A program made the translations under genes and the position numbers. This document shows positions 44,800 to 57,148 of a DNA stretch of 64,000 bases, piece by piece (the first letter of the stretch is position 1; each line of letters starts with the position of its first letter). The stretch comes from Tanypteryx hageni. Taxonomy: Eukaryota; Arthropoda; Insecta; Odonata; Petaluridae. The DNA is taken from positions 5,730,410-5,794,409 of the forward strand of contig CM054118.1 in the NCBI GenBank assembly GCA_028673005.1. The letters run 5' to 3'. Below the pieces are notes generated by a model. The model worked only from the letters and a program-made list of their open reading frames with translations. It searched no databases and was not told the origin of the DNA.

Positions 44800-46457
44800 A
44801 CATCTACATGTTGCCCTGCAATTCACCCAATTAGTGGGTGGCAGGTGGTGCAATGCACCAAAACCTACTTAAAGATAGTCTATCGCAGGTTTAAATTTTT
44901 TATTGTGATCTCGAATTGTCTTTACGCAGCGACCGATGGTCCTCCTGGTTTTTTATTTCTTTATATAGAACGGTATCATCGGCAAGAAGTCTAATTTTAC
45001 TACGAACTACCGAGCAGATGTCATTTACATAGACTAGAAAAGTAGAGGGCCCAATACACTTCCCTGAGGAATACCCGACGCAACTTTAACTGGGGACGAG
45101 TATTTCCCATCGATGACAACTATATGTTATCTATTCGAGAGGAAGTCTCTCACCCAACTGACAACTTTCGGATTGATACCATATTGTCCTAACTTCGCAA
45201 TTAGTTTCTTAGGAGACACTTTATCAAACTCCTTCCTGAAGTTAATCAATATGGCATTGACCTGAGTATTTTTCTCTTCGCATCGCAACAAATCATCCAC
45301 GAACAGGTCTAGCTGCGTTTCGCATGATCTACCTCTCCGGAATCCGTGCTATCATCCGCTAAGCAATGAGTGACTATCTAATAGCGCATTACAGAACTGA
45401 AGATTATGTGCTCAAGTATCTTGCACGATAATGAAGTTAAGGAAATTGGCCTATAATGTTCGGGCTTCTCTTTGTCGCCGCCCTTATAGATGGGCGTAAC
45501 GTGAGCCACCTTCCAATCTTTAGGAACGACACCTTCCGTAATGGATTTCTCGAATATAATTTGCAAATACGGCGCGATGTCATAAGCTAACTCTTTCAAT
45601 ACTCGCGCGGTTATTTCCTCCTGCCCAGAAGATTTATTTGGTTTAACTGAATGAAGTTGGAGCGCGATACCATTTTCGGAAAATATCAAATCTTCCATCG
45701 AGTCGCCCTGATGCATAGGAATAGGGGTTTCACATTCATCGTAGTTAGGAATAAAAGCTTTCTAAAAGTGTTTATTTAATAGGTTTGCTTTCTCCGCACT
45801 TGTTCACCTAGGTACATTTCCCGTTTCCGATGCCAGTGACGCAATATTGGGGTTGAACTTCCCTGACGTAAGACCAAAATGCTTTCGGGTTCTCTTTCAA
45901 GTTATACTGTAAAACCTTCTTTTTGTAATTGTTAAACGCATTACGCACTGACATCTTGGCTATGGAGCGCACCTCCTTGTATTGCTGCCTTATCGTTGCA
46001 ATCTGTTCCACCGTAACTGTTGAGGATGTGTTATTTACGCGAGAGTGGAGTTTTCTTTGCCGTCGGAGAGCGCTACTAACTTCCTGGTTGTACCATCTAG
46101 GTCCTGCATTTTCATGCTTCAGTTTGCTTGGAATAAATTTATCTGTGCACTCTCGCGTCATATATCTGAACATGCACCAGGATTCGTCTGCGTCTGCAAT
46201 ATCTGTTACCTCGCAGAAATTAGTATATTTATTTCGCAGAAAATACTTAAATCTTGTAAAATTGGCTTTGACGAATACATAAAGCTTTCTTTTAGCCTTA
46301 ACCTGAGTTCTCATTGTTTAACTGAAACTCCACGTACACTGCCTTGTGATCGCTTACCCTCAGCAACAGATACCCTATTCATACGCTCAGGAAGATTGGT
46401 AGCCAATAAGTCTAATATATTATTAAATCTCGTGGGAAATCTCGTTAACTGATACAA
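44800..46457 (-). pseudogene. CR1/jockey-type LINE: endonuclease end, RT and 3' UTR
   Basis: The longest LINE in the window, read down from 46457. First the end of the APE endonuclease (NILDLLATNLPERMNRVS and the SDHKAVYVEF motif). Next the linker frame at 45808-46314 (168 aa, GPRWYNQEVSSALRRQRKLH). Then RT at 45378-45716 with KVAHVTPIYKGGDKEKPEHY and RPISLTSLSCKILEHII. In further shifted frames come FRRGRSCETQLDLF, ASGIPQGSVLGPLLF and LLADDTVLYKEI. The region after the ADD motif is deleted up to the last few codons, then the 3' UTR stem-loop and ATGTAGATGT end follow. Several stops and frameshifts. 5'-truncated within the endonuclease. Confidence 0.92.
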
Positions 46458-48135
46458 TGAGTGTTCATGATAGTTTTAAGTCATGTTTATTTGCAGTAGT
46501 ATTTCTTTGGTAAAACCTGTCATTAACGGAAAACAGAGATAATAAATTGGCACGAAATATGGAAATAAAAGAATGCTATTGTTCTTATGAATTTTATTTT
46601 ACGATTGAAACCACTAACCTGATAAATAATTGCTAACTAGACGCTGAATTCACGAAGAAGTAGCAGAATACTATCGACGCTTCTTCGATGAAAAGCTTAG
46701 AAAAGCTAAGGGCAAGGAAATTTTAACCCTCTGCCGTTCAAAACGTCACAGAACGTCTGAATCTTAATCTTCCTCTGTCCATCAAAACGTTTCAGAATAT
46801 CCGAAGCTGGACGCTTCCCGTTTTTCTCTTGGCAAAGCTCAGCAGTTAGAAAATGTAAAAATTGACGTCACATATTTGCTACCTCACTTAACGGCAGAGA
46901 TTTTAGTTTGTGGCTCTCAGATAATGATTTTCATATTCATATCTGACCCCTTAACGCAGCCCACTTATCTGTATCGATGTGTATAAATATACTACTGTGC
47001 CAGTTATGGACAACGATGAGTTATAGTCTAAGCAAGGTTTGTAGCTCCCTCTTCTGGGGCGCCTTCTGCGTATCATACCCATCCCGCCGACCCTGCCAAG
47101 GGGCCCGGTGGGTCTCATGTACCTTTACATTTACAGTGATTTCATATGGGGGGTTTGCTAGCGTCTATACAGTACTATAAAAATCTGATTTTCTCCATAA
47201 GTATACAGCATTAATTATTATAGATATTATTTAATTATAATAGTATTATAATTAATATTAATTAGTATATGAAGGATATTCTCGTAGGGGAATCACATAT
47301 AAGAGAATTAAAAGAAAAATTCGAACAATGCAATTCATCGTGACGAACAAATCTTTTCACCATAAAACAAGTCGAATTTCCGCGTTCAAAATGATTTTGT
47401 AGTAAGAGCCTAAACGAATTCAAAAATTGTATATGAAAGGAAAGTGAAATACCGTTGATTCATGCGTCCTATATTTCAAGGGCCAAATTCGTGCGATCAT
47501 TGTAAATAATTTTAAAATGCTAATAAAAAAATACTGCACCCTTTACTTATCCGTTAAATGCTCTTATTTCCCAGACGTGTTACCCTGTTTATTAGGAAAT
47601 TATGAAAATAAATACCTTCTAAACAATACTTGCTACGAAAATTTGTTAAATACAAAAATTGTAGGAAATAATATTTTATATAACGTTTATAATAAGTAAC
47701 ATCTATATTATGAAGATTTGAAATAGTTATTTGCCAAAAACCAAACAATGACAAGGGTAAACATCAAATTCCCGTTAACCGATTTCGACCAAAAAATATA
47801 ATAAAAATTACAAATATAAAATTTTGTGTTGCTCTGACCATTAGTTTATGAGTTAGAGCGCTCACAAAAAACTATCACACACATACACAGCGACATCATT
47901 GAGAAAATAGTCAAAACATGTTCAGGGGACCGTGTATTTCCGTTCAAATCTCGAACTCGATTTTTTTTCACGAAAACAATACTTTCTCTGTACTACGTAT
48001 TTGGGGAAGTAAAAGATAAAATTAATATTAGCTATACCTACGCTATATGTTTTCTCATCAAAATAAATATACAAGTTTCATGGTTCGCTTAAGCGTTTTT
48101 TACCTTTGAGAAATTTCTCCCGGATTCTCCCGAAA
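46458..48135. other. AT-rich DNA with one possible small MITE
   Basis: Apart from 46729-46899 (separate entry) nothing is recognised. Confidence 0.35.
46729..46899. repeat. Possible short inverted-repeat element
   Basis: CTCTGCCGTT at 46729-46738 is the reverse complement of AACGGCAGAG at 46890-46899, with TTAA at both outer or inner sides. Inside, 'aaaacgt.tcagaa' phrases repeat twice (46738-46755 and 46783-46800). No confirmed target duplication. Confidence 0.45.
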
Positions 48136-48137
48136 TT

Positions 48138-48198
48138 TCCTACTCATGGAACGGAAATCTCCCGGAATCGACTCCTGACAAGTTGGCAACCCTAGTTA
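48138..48198. mobile_element. Possible hAT-type end
   Basis: CTCCCGGATTCTCCCGAAATT and CTCCCGGAATCGACTCC precede TTGGCAACCCTAG. Read backwards, CTAGGGTTGCCAA plus CCGGGAG words fits a hAT terminus. The other end was not found. Confidence 0.4.
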
Positions 48199-48224
48199 GC
48201 GTCCCACTACGCCCGTACTTCGGT

Positions 48225-48352
48225 CAGGCCCTGGATAAAAGAGGTCCTTTTTCCCTAAGACAATAGGAGAGCATAACATGAGAATAGCATTATAGGTTGG
48301 TGGTATTCTCCACCTCCCACACACCAATTGCGGTGCCTTGGAGGGAATTAAT
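48225..48352 (+). mobile_element. LINE 3' end, decayed
   Basis: GGATAAAAGAGGTCCTTTTTCC and CTAAGACAATAGGAGAGCAT correspond to the RYKxSFFPRTIxEHN coding motif. A diverged stem-loop follows (CACCTCCCACACACC-AATTG-CGGTGCCTTGGAG). Confidence 0.7.
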
Positions 48353-48680
48353 TCAGTTTCAGAGTATAGTTTCTTGTGTCGGTTTCCTCCGATTTAAAAT
48401 ACTAGATTTCCTAATTTCCTTTTTTACCCATTTGCGATAAAACTGGTTGACAGAGCCTATAATTAGAGTAATTGGTATAGGTACGATGCGGCTAGGGATT
48501 GCAATCGCGGGATCCTGTCCAAAATTACAGTCCCGAAATCCCGGGATTAGGAACATGAAAATTCCGGGATTTCGGGATTCGAATTTCTTTTTTAATTTAT
48601 CAGAAATTTTACTTGCAGGAAAGTTTTCCCGTTTACCTTAAACCTTCTGTTGTGTTTCCGGCAGATATGAAAGATTCAAG

Positions 48681-48683
<3 letters not shown>

Positions 48684-48714
<31 letters not shown>

Positions 48715-48956
48715 GGATGTCAGCAAGGTGTTGGGATGAGGAGTTCTCTCTCTGTAGCTGATGAAGGAACAATTCCGGAAGCTTCTACGTTTGTGATGTT
48801 TCTGTGTTTTAGTGTTCTTTTACGTGTGTCGCTTCGACATCCCCGGGGCCTCGCCAACCTGAAGTCGTCTGATTGGTGAGTGCTCACTGGGTTTCCTCAT
48901 TCCAACACCTTGTTGACATCCATTTATCCATTTTACCTTTCCTTTTCCGTAAGCTG

Positions 48957-49000
<44 letters not shown>
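48684..49000. repeat. (TA)n tracts with inverted arms
   Basis: (TA)n at 48684-48710 is followed by arm 48711-48742 (AAATGGATGTCAGCAAGGTG...). Arm 48894-48925 is its reverse complement with two mismatches. Then TTTACCTTTCCTTTTCCGTA (from 48934) and a second (TA)n at 48958-48996. The same arm sequences recur at 58998-59150, so this is a dispersed family. Confidence 0.8.
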
Positions 49001-49002
<2 letters not shown>

Positions 49003-49149
49003 CTATAGGTATCTGTTCGATGATTAGGTAAGGAAAAATCCAAATACTCCAAAAGAGTACTCGAAAACGTTTTTTCATCTTCGAAAAAAATTTCCGGTTT
49101 TTGCTTTTGCTAATGGATGGCGCTACTTCAACGTCTGATAGTAGTAGTC

Positions 49150-49345
49150 TCGGTGGCGGCGGGGTAACGTCCTCGCCTGCCAATCCGAAGGTCGCGGGTT
49201 CGAATTCCGCCTAGGTGGGTTTTTCTCCATCTAGGGCATGGATGTATGTGTACGTCTAATGTTATTATTAACATATTCCACTGTAAAATTGCTACTAAAG
49301 CTGTATGTGGAATTATTGAAAAAAAATAAATAAATAAAAATACAA
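49150..49345 (+). mobile_element. Second tRNA-derived SINE family
   Basis: Head TCGGTGGCGGCGGGGTAACG (A-box position), GGTCGCGGGTTCGAATTCCG (B box) and GCCTAGGTGGG match a tRNA-like fold. A body of about 130 bp ends in (AAATA)n-type sequence at 49325-49345. Unrelated to the 10701 family. It lies just upstream of a hAT C-terminal relic. Confidence 0.8.
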
Positions 49346-49359
49346 GTCCATCTCCGCTG

Positions 49360-49580
49360 AACTGACAGCAGAAATCACAAGTGAGCTTAATCTCTTCTGT
49401 GAAAGTGGACGTAGATGTGAAAAATTACAGTTTCTTTATGAACAGTTGATTTCTATTCCTCCCACAAGCGTAGAATCTGAAAGGGCGTTTCATCTGCTGC
49501 CATATTTCACACTAAGTACAGATAAAAAATGAGCGATAAAACATTAAACGCACTCTGCTTTTGAAGAGTATACTTCAAAT
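49360..49580 (+). pseudogene. hAT transposase C-terminal (dimerisation) domain relic
   Basis: Plus-strand translation gives LTAEITSELNLFCESGRR, then LQFLYEQLISIPPTSVESER and AFHLLP, followed by a shifted STDKK.AIKH.THSAF. The string PPTSVESERAF is the core of the hAT dimerisation domain. TDKK and HSAF match the following LRSSLSDKTIDALCFL-type segment. Only this domain remains. A hAT-like end near 48493 (TAGGGATTGCAATCGCGGGA) might be its 5' terminus. Confidence 0.8.
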
Positions 49581-49590
49581 ACGCTTAAAT

Positions 49591-51390
49591 CTCTTTGAAA
49601 TATGAGTTGGGGGTACAAGTAATAATGCTTTTTCTCATAAAGAACAATTATTTTGCCTTATTATCAAAGCTCCTGCTAAAAATGTTACAATTACATAATA
49701 AAAATCCAATGATTCAAGTTTAGTTAAAATTAAACCATTTTAAAATATACTTTGGCATGTGTGTGCATGTGTTTTTCGTTTTGCCAATGGAGTTCATTGT
49801 ACTGAGGTTTGTATATTAAGGTTTCTAAAATGTAACGTAAGCGTTTTGTTTTTACACACTCGTGCATTACATTTACACATTCATCGTTTCTTTTTTATTT
49901 CGCTTACTACAGAAAAAATGCAAATTATTAAAGGCATAAATAACTATTAGCTGTTTTTGCATCGGGAATTATGTTCTTAATTTGTATGTATAATCGTATG
50001 TCTGTTAGCCGCAATATGCATATTTAATCTAATACAAATATTAGGGATAATTCTGTCCTTTCTGTGTGTTGGCACGTTTGCACAGTTGCAGCACATTTTT
50101 CATTTGCATTTTAAAATAACTTAGAATTGCGATATGAATACGGGGCTTGAACCAAACGACGCCTAAAAGAACGGATATTTATTTTCCGGCCATCGATTTT
50201 CGAATACGCATCGAATCGTTCCACAAATTTGTTATTAGCACGGAATTTTGTCTAAATTTTAGACGAAAAAATTTCGTGGTCAACGTCGACGGCATTGTTG
50301 CTGATCTAGCAAAATGACATCTACATCTAAAAGCAATGACATGAACTTTGATATTGTATTTGAAATTAATTGTGAGAATTCTTCTTATATATTTTAAATG
50401 CATTTTAATCGAAAGGAAAGTAATGATGCCTTAATTTGAACGATAGGTTTGTTTACTGCAGAGCCATTGCTAAGGCGTGGAAGAAATGCGAACGAACATA
50501 CGACCGCTAATTTTTTAATTAGCTTTTTGTTTTGTTTACCTTGACGACGAAAGAACTTAGTAACTTTTTTAATTCACACATTTTTTGTAATCACTATAAA
50601 TGCGCCGGCTATGCGTCAAATATTTTGCTTAATTATCGAAATAAATTAATCATAATAATTGTCAATATAGTAATTTGCTTTAAACTGCCCAATAAAATTT
50701 TCAAACGAAAAGATATTTTCAATGTACGTGTGAAGTATATTCCTATTTGAAATGTTGAGTTGTCCATCATTAAAATGCATTGGTCATTTTACGCTACGTG
50801 TTTATTTGTTTTAAATTTACATGAAAATTTCCACATAAATTTTCAATCGGTTTTTGCCCGTCATGATTTTGTTTCTTTCTTTCTTTATGAAATGTCGAAA
50901 AATCCGAAAAAATCAAATATCATATAAACTTAAATATGAGGGAGGAGAATGGAAGAGAGAAAAGGAGGAAAAATGGGAAGTGCCTTAAATTTAATATTTA
51001 ATCCACGCATACCCGTCATATTGACGGGCTTTTGTACTAGTTGTTTTAATAATATTTTCATGACTATCGGAGATACTTGAGATAAATACTTCTTTTTTCA
51101 AATTTGATTTTCATGCATACTTTATTTGTAGTTTATGTCGGAAATATTTTTATTGTTCTTGGCTAAGAATATTTCTGACCCGACGAACTACTTTTAATCA
51201 GTGAAAATGAACTGGACGTATTCCATAAATCTTACGCGAAATGAGCGCAGTAGATAAATCATAAATCCACGAATTTTCGAATCGTCTTTTGCGTAGTCAT
51301 TTTTTTCGCCTCCATTTTTCCTCCGAGTTGAACCGAACACATATTCATCGAGGCCTCACGACTTAATTTTTCAGCGAAAAATAACGAACT
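49591..51390. other. AT-rich DNA, nothing recognised
   Basis: No domain or repeat end seen. ACATCTACATCT at 50310-50330 is a possible isolated LINE tail remnant. Confidence 0.35.
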
Positions 51391-51399
51391 TTACGTCAG

Positions 51400-51860
51400 A
51401 ATGTGTACTTTCAATCTCTAACATGTGCGTTTCTCCATTCTCGCCACCTTTCTCTCAAAAATTGTATCCTTTGGCCCTTCCCCCCTGTCTCCTTAGCACT
51501 CCCTCCCTCTCCTCTGCCTCCTCCCCGCGCCTCCTCCCCTCTGCTTCCTCCGCACCCTCTCTCCCTCCCCCTGTCTCCTCCGCACCCCCTCCCTCCCCCC
51601 TGCCTCCTCCCCGCCCTCGGTCCGGCATCTTAACTAGGCTCCCGCCCTCGACCGCCATTCCATCCTTTCCCACTTTCCCACACCGACGTCGGAAATTCTG
51701 GGTTTTCCCCACGGACCCTCTCTTTCCTAACCCTTTTTCTATCCAGGTCGTTCCATTCTGTGGATAGTTATTTTGCTGGGGGAGTAGGAAAGGGGAGTGG
51801 TTGCCAAGCGAGACATCCCCTGAAAGAATGCTTAAACGGTGGAAAAACGCATGTGTGCGT
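51400..51860. other. CT/CCTCC-rich block
   Basis: 51480-51620 is made of CCTCCCCC and CTGCCTCC words. Pro/Ser-rich and Glu/Gly/Arg-rich frames up to 207 codons on opposite strands are compositional. Confidence 0.5.
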
Positions 51861-51867
51861 CCTCTAC

Positions 51868-51893
51868 ATCTACATCTACATCTACAAGTTACG
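51868..51893 (-). repeat. (ATGTAG)n hexamer repeat
   Basis: Four units of CTACAT on the top strand. The same hexamer terminates the LINE tails in this window, but no stem-loop adjoins it, so its origin from a LINE end is inferred. Confidence 0.75.
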
Positions 51894-51899
51894 TTACGG

Positions 51900-54345
51900 A
51901 GCTCCGCGGATTTATTTTTTCGCGAGAGGAAAATTAAACAAGAAGTCCAAAGCAGGACTAATGCAGGTTGGTTTCCCAAAGTTGACGTCCCGAATTGATT
52001 ACTTATATCGACAAGAAATGTTTCAGTATGTTTGTCATTCCAAAAAATTCTCATACCATTATACCATTTGTAATTCATATTTTATCAATGATAGAGAAAA
52101 ATTGGAAAACAAATTAATAGGTGTAAAATACTAAAAGCAATATCAACATCTCTTTCTGACATTATATTTTGCATGTATTTTTTTAAAAATAAACGAATTT
52201 AATAAATGCTACTGTTTATACGCTAATATGTACGGATCAACAGTCCATTTTACCAAATGTCAAAATAATTGTACTGCATCAATCTTGAAAGTAATCAAAA
52301 TGTATACATTTCTATAGAAGAATGTCACATTGACGCATTTAGCAGATAATGATAACTCTTTGCTTATTTAGAATAACAAAATATTGTCTTGAAATCCATT
52401 AACTTTTATTATTCTAGTTAAATTGTTAACTTTTTTCAACAGAATTGTGTCAATCATCTGAGATACCTGAAAAGAACTGCGATAACCAAGTAACATGGCA
52501 AAGATATACAAGCAGTTGGTACGGTATTAATTTCTCGGGTGTTTGTCATACGTATCATCAAAATCAGTGATTGATAATTTCGGGATCGACTCTCAGTGAA
52601 TAACCGCTGTTACCTACGATAGATAAATTTATTTAACGAGTTCACTACCCAAGATGGCATTTTCCAGACTGGAATTTATCACTCCGTTAACAGGAAGTGC
52701 GACTTGAAAATATTACGATACGAAAGTTCGCAAAAAAACCTGTTACAACTCGCGTCTCCGTCTCAAAAGATAAACAGTCGTTTAAGCGTTTTTTTAGCAA
52801 AGGTCTCGTTCCCATTTTTGTAACCAGGTGTAAACGGTTCCTCGATGGCTATCTCTGCTTGGGTAGCGATTTACGTCTCTCTTTACTCCCTTCTTTTTTC
52901 AGCCCCACCTCCTTGCGCCTCTCTCTCTCCCTCTTTCTCTCCCTCCCTCTCCATCCCTCTCCCTCCCTCTCCATTCCTCTCCCTTCCTCTCCCTCCCTCT
53001 CCTTCCCTCTCCACCATTCCTTTCTCCGACCGCGTCCTCTCTCTCTGCTCTTCTGGGAGTAATTCTTTGTCTCTAAAAATGGTCTGGAAGAGTGGAGTAC
53101 GAGGTGGTCGAGCTGTTTGGGACCCGCGGGAGGGCGCGCGATGGGAATAAAGAAGATTTTTGTGCGCGAGTTTGAAAAAAGGAAAAGGTGGCTTTGGAGG
53201 GGGCTTCTTAATGGCATCATGCTAAAAACCACGCGTCTGCGTTGAGAAAGGTTCTCCGAGTCATTTTTTTGGGACAGAATTTCTCCTGATCGAGTGTTAT
53301 TATTCGCTGTCGATCAGCTGTTTCTGATCGTATTATCGCGGCTGTAGGGCTGGTTTTTTTTGCTGACGAAAAATTTATTTTCACGCATGTTCTCTTCTGC
53401 ATGCAGACAATTAACTTGAGAGCAGAGTGGTTATTTTGCCTAATCATTCCTAACTCCTGAAATTAACTAACCAAACCTCCGCTCGTAAAGTATCCAGAGT
53501 AAAAAGTTTCCTTATTGCGCATTTAAAATGTCTACTTGGGCGTTAAAAAAAGAGAGTTTTTCGCGTCGGTTGTCCCCAACGTTATGATCGCGGTATGTTG
53601 TCCTAATATTAGAATGGACATCTTTGTCACTTTTTATTCCCTATTTGTGATAAGTCATACAGTTCTGGTTAATGGCAAATGAAAATGTAATAAATAATAA
53701 GAAAACTCCAGCCAAATTACATGTTAAAACGCCAAAAACAAAATTCTCATTTGTATTAAAAGTACCATGCAAAAAAGATTTACGCTTCTTTCCTTTATGG
53801 TTAACTTTTTAAAAATAATCATTAACTCTAGATATTGTCATACTCTGGAAAGGTTAGTATAAAGAAAAAATTAATTAGTTAAGAGTGATTTTTCATCTGT
53901 TAACACAAGTTAAAAATTATAATTTTTAACGGTCGAGTGCCTATGATTTTTCATTGCAACGCAAGGCTAGTCAGGAAAACGACTGTTTGCGACACTTGTT
54001 TTTGCGAAGGGAATTCGATGAAATATTTCGGAGGAGGCCATAAGTGTGCGGGTGGGGGCTCCAGTAGTCCGCTGCCACAAATAAGGGTCCTTTGTCTCGC
54101 GAGCCACGTTGGTGATTCTTTTGTTGATACGGTCGCCATGGGGTTGCGGGCTCAGATAAAGGTCATTGTTTTGGGTTTTTCCCGAACGCTCCTCTTCTCG
54201 GAAATGGGACTGTGACTCTGCCTTCGTTTGTTTATTGGACAAAAACAGCAGAATTCTTGCATTTGTCAAAGAGCGAGGTTGCGACTCCATCTGACATGTT
54301 GTTGCGTGATTCAGGGATGAAATACGAAACAAAATACGGTGAAAT
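51900..54345. other. AT-rich DNA with a CT-rich block at 52860-53060
   Basis: The block gives overlapping Ser/Leu/Pro and Arg/Glu frames of 101-127 codons that are compositional. A CpG-containing stretch at 53940-54240 has frames of 62-121 codons on both strands, no domains. The rest is unremarkable. Confidence 0.4.
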
Positions 54346-54351
54346 CTAGTA

Positions 54352-54490
54352 AGGAGCGATATAGAGGATCACTTTTCCCTAGGACGATAAGAGAGCATGA
54401 TAGGGATAGGTAACATAGGAAAACTAGGAACTTTTGGTGCATTTCACCCCTTGCCATTCACCAAAAAGGTCACTAGCAGTGTGTAAATGT
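54352..54490 (+). pseudogene. LINE C-terminal fragment with 3' UTR
   Basis: SKERYRGSLFPRTIREHDRD is the terminal LINE protein motif. Then GGTGCATTTCACCCCTTGCC, a stem-loop (ATTCACC-AAAAA-GGTCACT) and GTGTGTAAATGTA. Confidence 0.8.
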
Positions 54491-54639
54491 ACTCCTTAAT
54501 GAAATATATACTCAAGCGAGATATTAATTCAATTGTCGGAGAGCTTGGAGAAAATTTATAATTTAGTTTTTGGAAATTATAATATTTCATTAAATTATAT
54601 TGTTGAAAATTGCCCACAATGACAAAATATCAGAAGTTT

Positions 54640-54915
54640 TCTCAAGGTCGCACAAGGGATGCAATTCTTGAGTCTAGACATTTACTTTTTCTGAAATTTA
54701 GATCAAATGAATTTAAAGATGAATTATCAGACGTAAGTAGAAGCCCGTATTACGTAAGACGCCGCGACTACACTGACAAAATACGAGAAATTGATTGCAA
54801 GACGGATAGATACAAGAGATCTTTTTTCTTAAGACAATAAGAGAGCATAACAGGAGAATAACGTAATAGGTCGGTGGTATGCTCCTCCTGCCACACACCA
54901 GTTTCGGTGGATCGT
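54640..54915 (+). pseudogene. LINE C-terminal fragment with 3' UTR
   Basis: The frame 54610-54840 encodes RTRDAILESRHLLFLKFRSN, EFKDELSDVSRSPYYVRRRD and DKIREIDCKTDRYKRSFF, the C-terminal arm of CR1/jockey-type LINE proteins. A frameshift breaks the final PRTIREHN. The UTR stem-loop CCTGCCACACACC-AGTTTC-GGTGG follows. It lies about 150 bp after another LINE end in the same orientation. Confidence 0.85.
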
Positions 54916-55229
54916 ACGGTATTTTTCAGATTCAGATATTCACTAATAAGTCACTGAAAATTTTCTCTATCAATCCAATCAAGTGTGATCGCGTGTCATC
55001 GATAATAGTAAAAACGGAAACAAACATTTGTAGATTGACCGTTGTTGCTGATATAAACGTAACATTTCAGATTTTAAGTATGTTGTTTGATGACGGTGCT
55101 AATATGAAATGATGCTACGCAGTGATAACTTCACTTGCCTTTTTTATACAGAAATAGAGTGCAAACATTATTCGAGGTAAAACCTCATTCAGGTATCTCT
55201 TATCGCAAAGTTGAGGTGCAAAAATTAAG
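54916..55229. other. AT-rich DNA, nothing recognised
   Basis: No feature seen. Confidence 0.3.
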
Positions 55230-55860
55230 CGTGTAAACATGGTGTTTTCCGAAAATGGCAACTTTATCTTGGCAGGAATGATTTCTCGCTGTTTCTCCAC
55301 CCCACAGTTTCGTTTTTCGGCCGTAAGGTCGTTTAAGCGGACACGAGGCACGACCACAACTCGTGTCAGGGAGCGTATTAAACGAGAGAACGTCTCGTGC
55401 GGATGTCAACCGAAAGAAGAGGTTTTTAAGCGAGAGAGAGAGAGAGAGAACGAGGTAAAAAGGCTTTTTCTCGGGAGTTTCGTTCATTGAGACGGCAATC
55501 CTTCCCTCTCTAATCTCCTTCCTGTGTTTGCGCGTACAAGACACCGAAATGGCGGTAACCCTCGACCACCCATCCTAGTGTAAGTTTCTTTCTCTCCCTA
55601 AGCCAAGGAGAGTGGGAGCAAGAGACGTCTCTCTTTTCCCTGCCTTTCTTAGACCCAGAGGAAACGTCTCTCCTCCCCTCCTCTACCTCCCAATTCTCCT
55701 CCTGCACCCGCTGCCGTCGTCCTGATGTTCGAGCCAAGTTCCTCGAGTGCCAATCTTCTGATGAGCTCATTTGCCAATCGTGTCATTCCCTGAAGGGTCC
55801 CTCGAGGCAGTCGTGATAATGAGCTGAATGGTTCGGTTTTTTTGTCGTTTTAAGGATTTA
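55230..55860. other. CpG-rich block with GA run
   Basis: Contains (GA)n at 55432-55450 and CT-rich DNA at 55600-55720. Frames of 80-114 codons on both strands, no domains. Confidence 0.4.
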
Positions 55861-56174
55861 TTCCTAGCTCTGGGTTCGCAATAGATGTTCCGTCCAGATG
55901 AGTAGGCCTCGGGAGTTACAGAAAGCTGGAATTTTGGCGGTACTATGGGTGATATTTTTTGTAAATTTCAACTTTAGATCAGAAAATTTCTGAACTTGAA
56001 GAAAATCATTTTATTTGTTACTGGTTAAATCGATAAGCGAGCTCTCCAATATTCCACGCAATGTATTTAGAAATCATCTATTTGGTCTCAATTTGAAACC
56101 AGTAACTTAATGCATTTAGAAAATGTCTTATCAGATAAAAAGTAAAAGATCCTTCACCGTCAATTAAAGATAGC

Positions 56175-57145
56175 CTTCCTAATTTCGTGCAACATCTCAA
56201 CCAACAATTTGACACCATAAAATTCACACACGAAAAGGAAAAAAATAAATCACTACCCTTTCTAGATTTACTAGTCACAAGAAAATGTAACAAACTACTT
56301 TTCAACATTTACAGGAAACCTACATACATCCATATGAGCTCTCACCACCATATCTCCCACAAATTAGCTCCTTTCCACTCGATGATTCACAGACTTTTAA
56401 ACACACCTCTTTCGAAAACAAACTTTGATATAGAGCTTACATTAATTAAGAATTGCGCATTACATAACGGATTCGACTCACCTATCATAGAAAAAATTTT
56501 AAAAACACAAAAACGCAATGTTCACATTAAATCATGCACCACACCCACGAGCCAAAAACAAAACAATGGAAAAATACATGAAACTCCCATATGCACCGGA
56601 ACTAACACAGAATCTTCAGCGCACGCTTTCGAAATTTGATCTCCACCCAGTTTTTGTAAATAAAAATACATTATCTAACCTTTTGTCCAACCCGAAGGAT
56701 AAAATTCCCAATCACCACAAATCAGGTATATATCAAGTCACTTGCAGTTTATGCTACAAAATTTACATAGGGCAATCTAGAGGCAAATTTGAAACCCGGT
56801 TTAAAGAACACCTAGCACATTACAAAAACAACAGATTAAACAGATCAAGCATTGCCACTCATATTTTTGACACTCACCATCCCATCGCCTTAGAAAACCT
56901 ATCCCTGCTAAAATCAATCAATCAGTACAGTAAACTTGATGCATACGAAAGCATATACATACATAAGAACAAAAAACACGGTCATGAACAACGACCTAGG
57001 TATCATCCTACACTCCCCAATTTTTCAGTTACTCAGTTAAACGGCTTCCTCACCTTCCACCCCCCCCCCCTTTCCCAACGGTCACTCTCGACATATATAC
57101 CCCCTATTTCCTTATACCACCCACATTACTGAATATGACAGCGTA
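56175..57145 (+). pseudogene. Penelope-like element: end of RT, linker and GIY-YIG nuclease
   Basis: 56187-56517 encodes the end of the RT and thumb: QQFDTIKFTHEKEKNKSLPF with the LPFLDLL motif, NIYRKPTYIHMSSHHHIS and HKLAPFHSMIHRLLNTPLS. After a frameshift near 56518 the frame 56518-57132 carries a linker, then a GIY-YIG nuclease at residues about 68-130: SGIYQVTCSLCYKIYIGQSR, FETRFKEHLAHY with the catalytic Arg, and ATHIFDTHHPIA. The RT palm with its catalytic Asp pair is missing, so this copy is 5'-truncated just inside the inverted repeat at 56138. It differs clearly from the copies at 11243 and 33877, so at least two or three lineages are present. Confidence 0.92.
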
Positions 57146-57148
57146 ACT

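Noticed and set aside
49141..49220. Candidate functional tRNA gene
   Set aside because: It has A- and B-box-like segments, but continues into a body with an A-rich tail and lacks a convincing anticodon arm and acceptor pairing. SINE is the better call.
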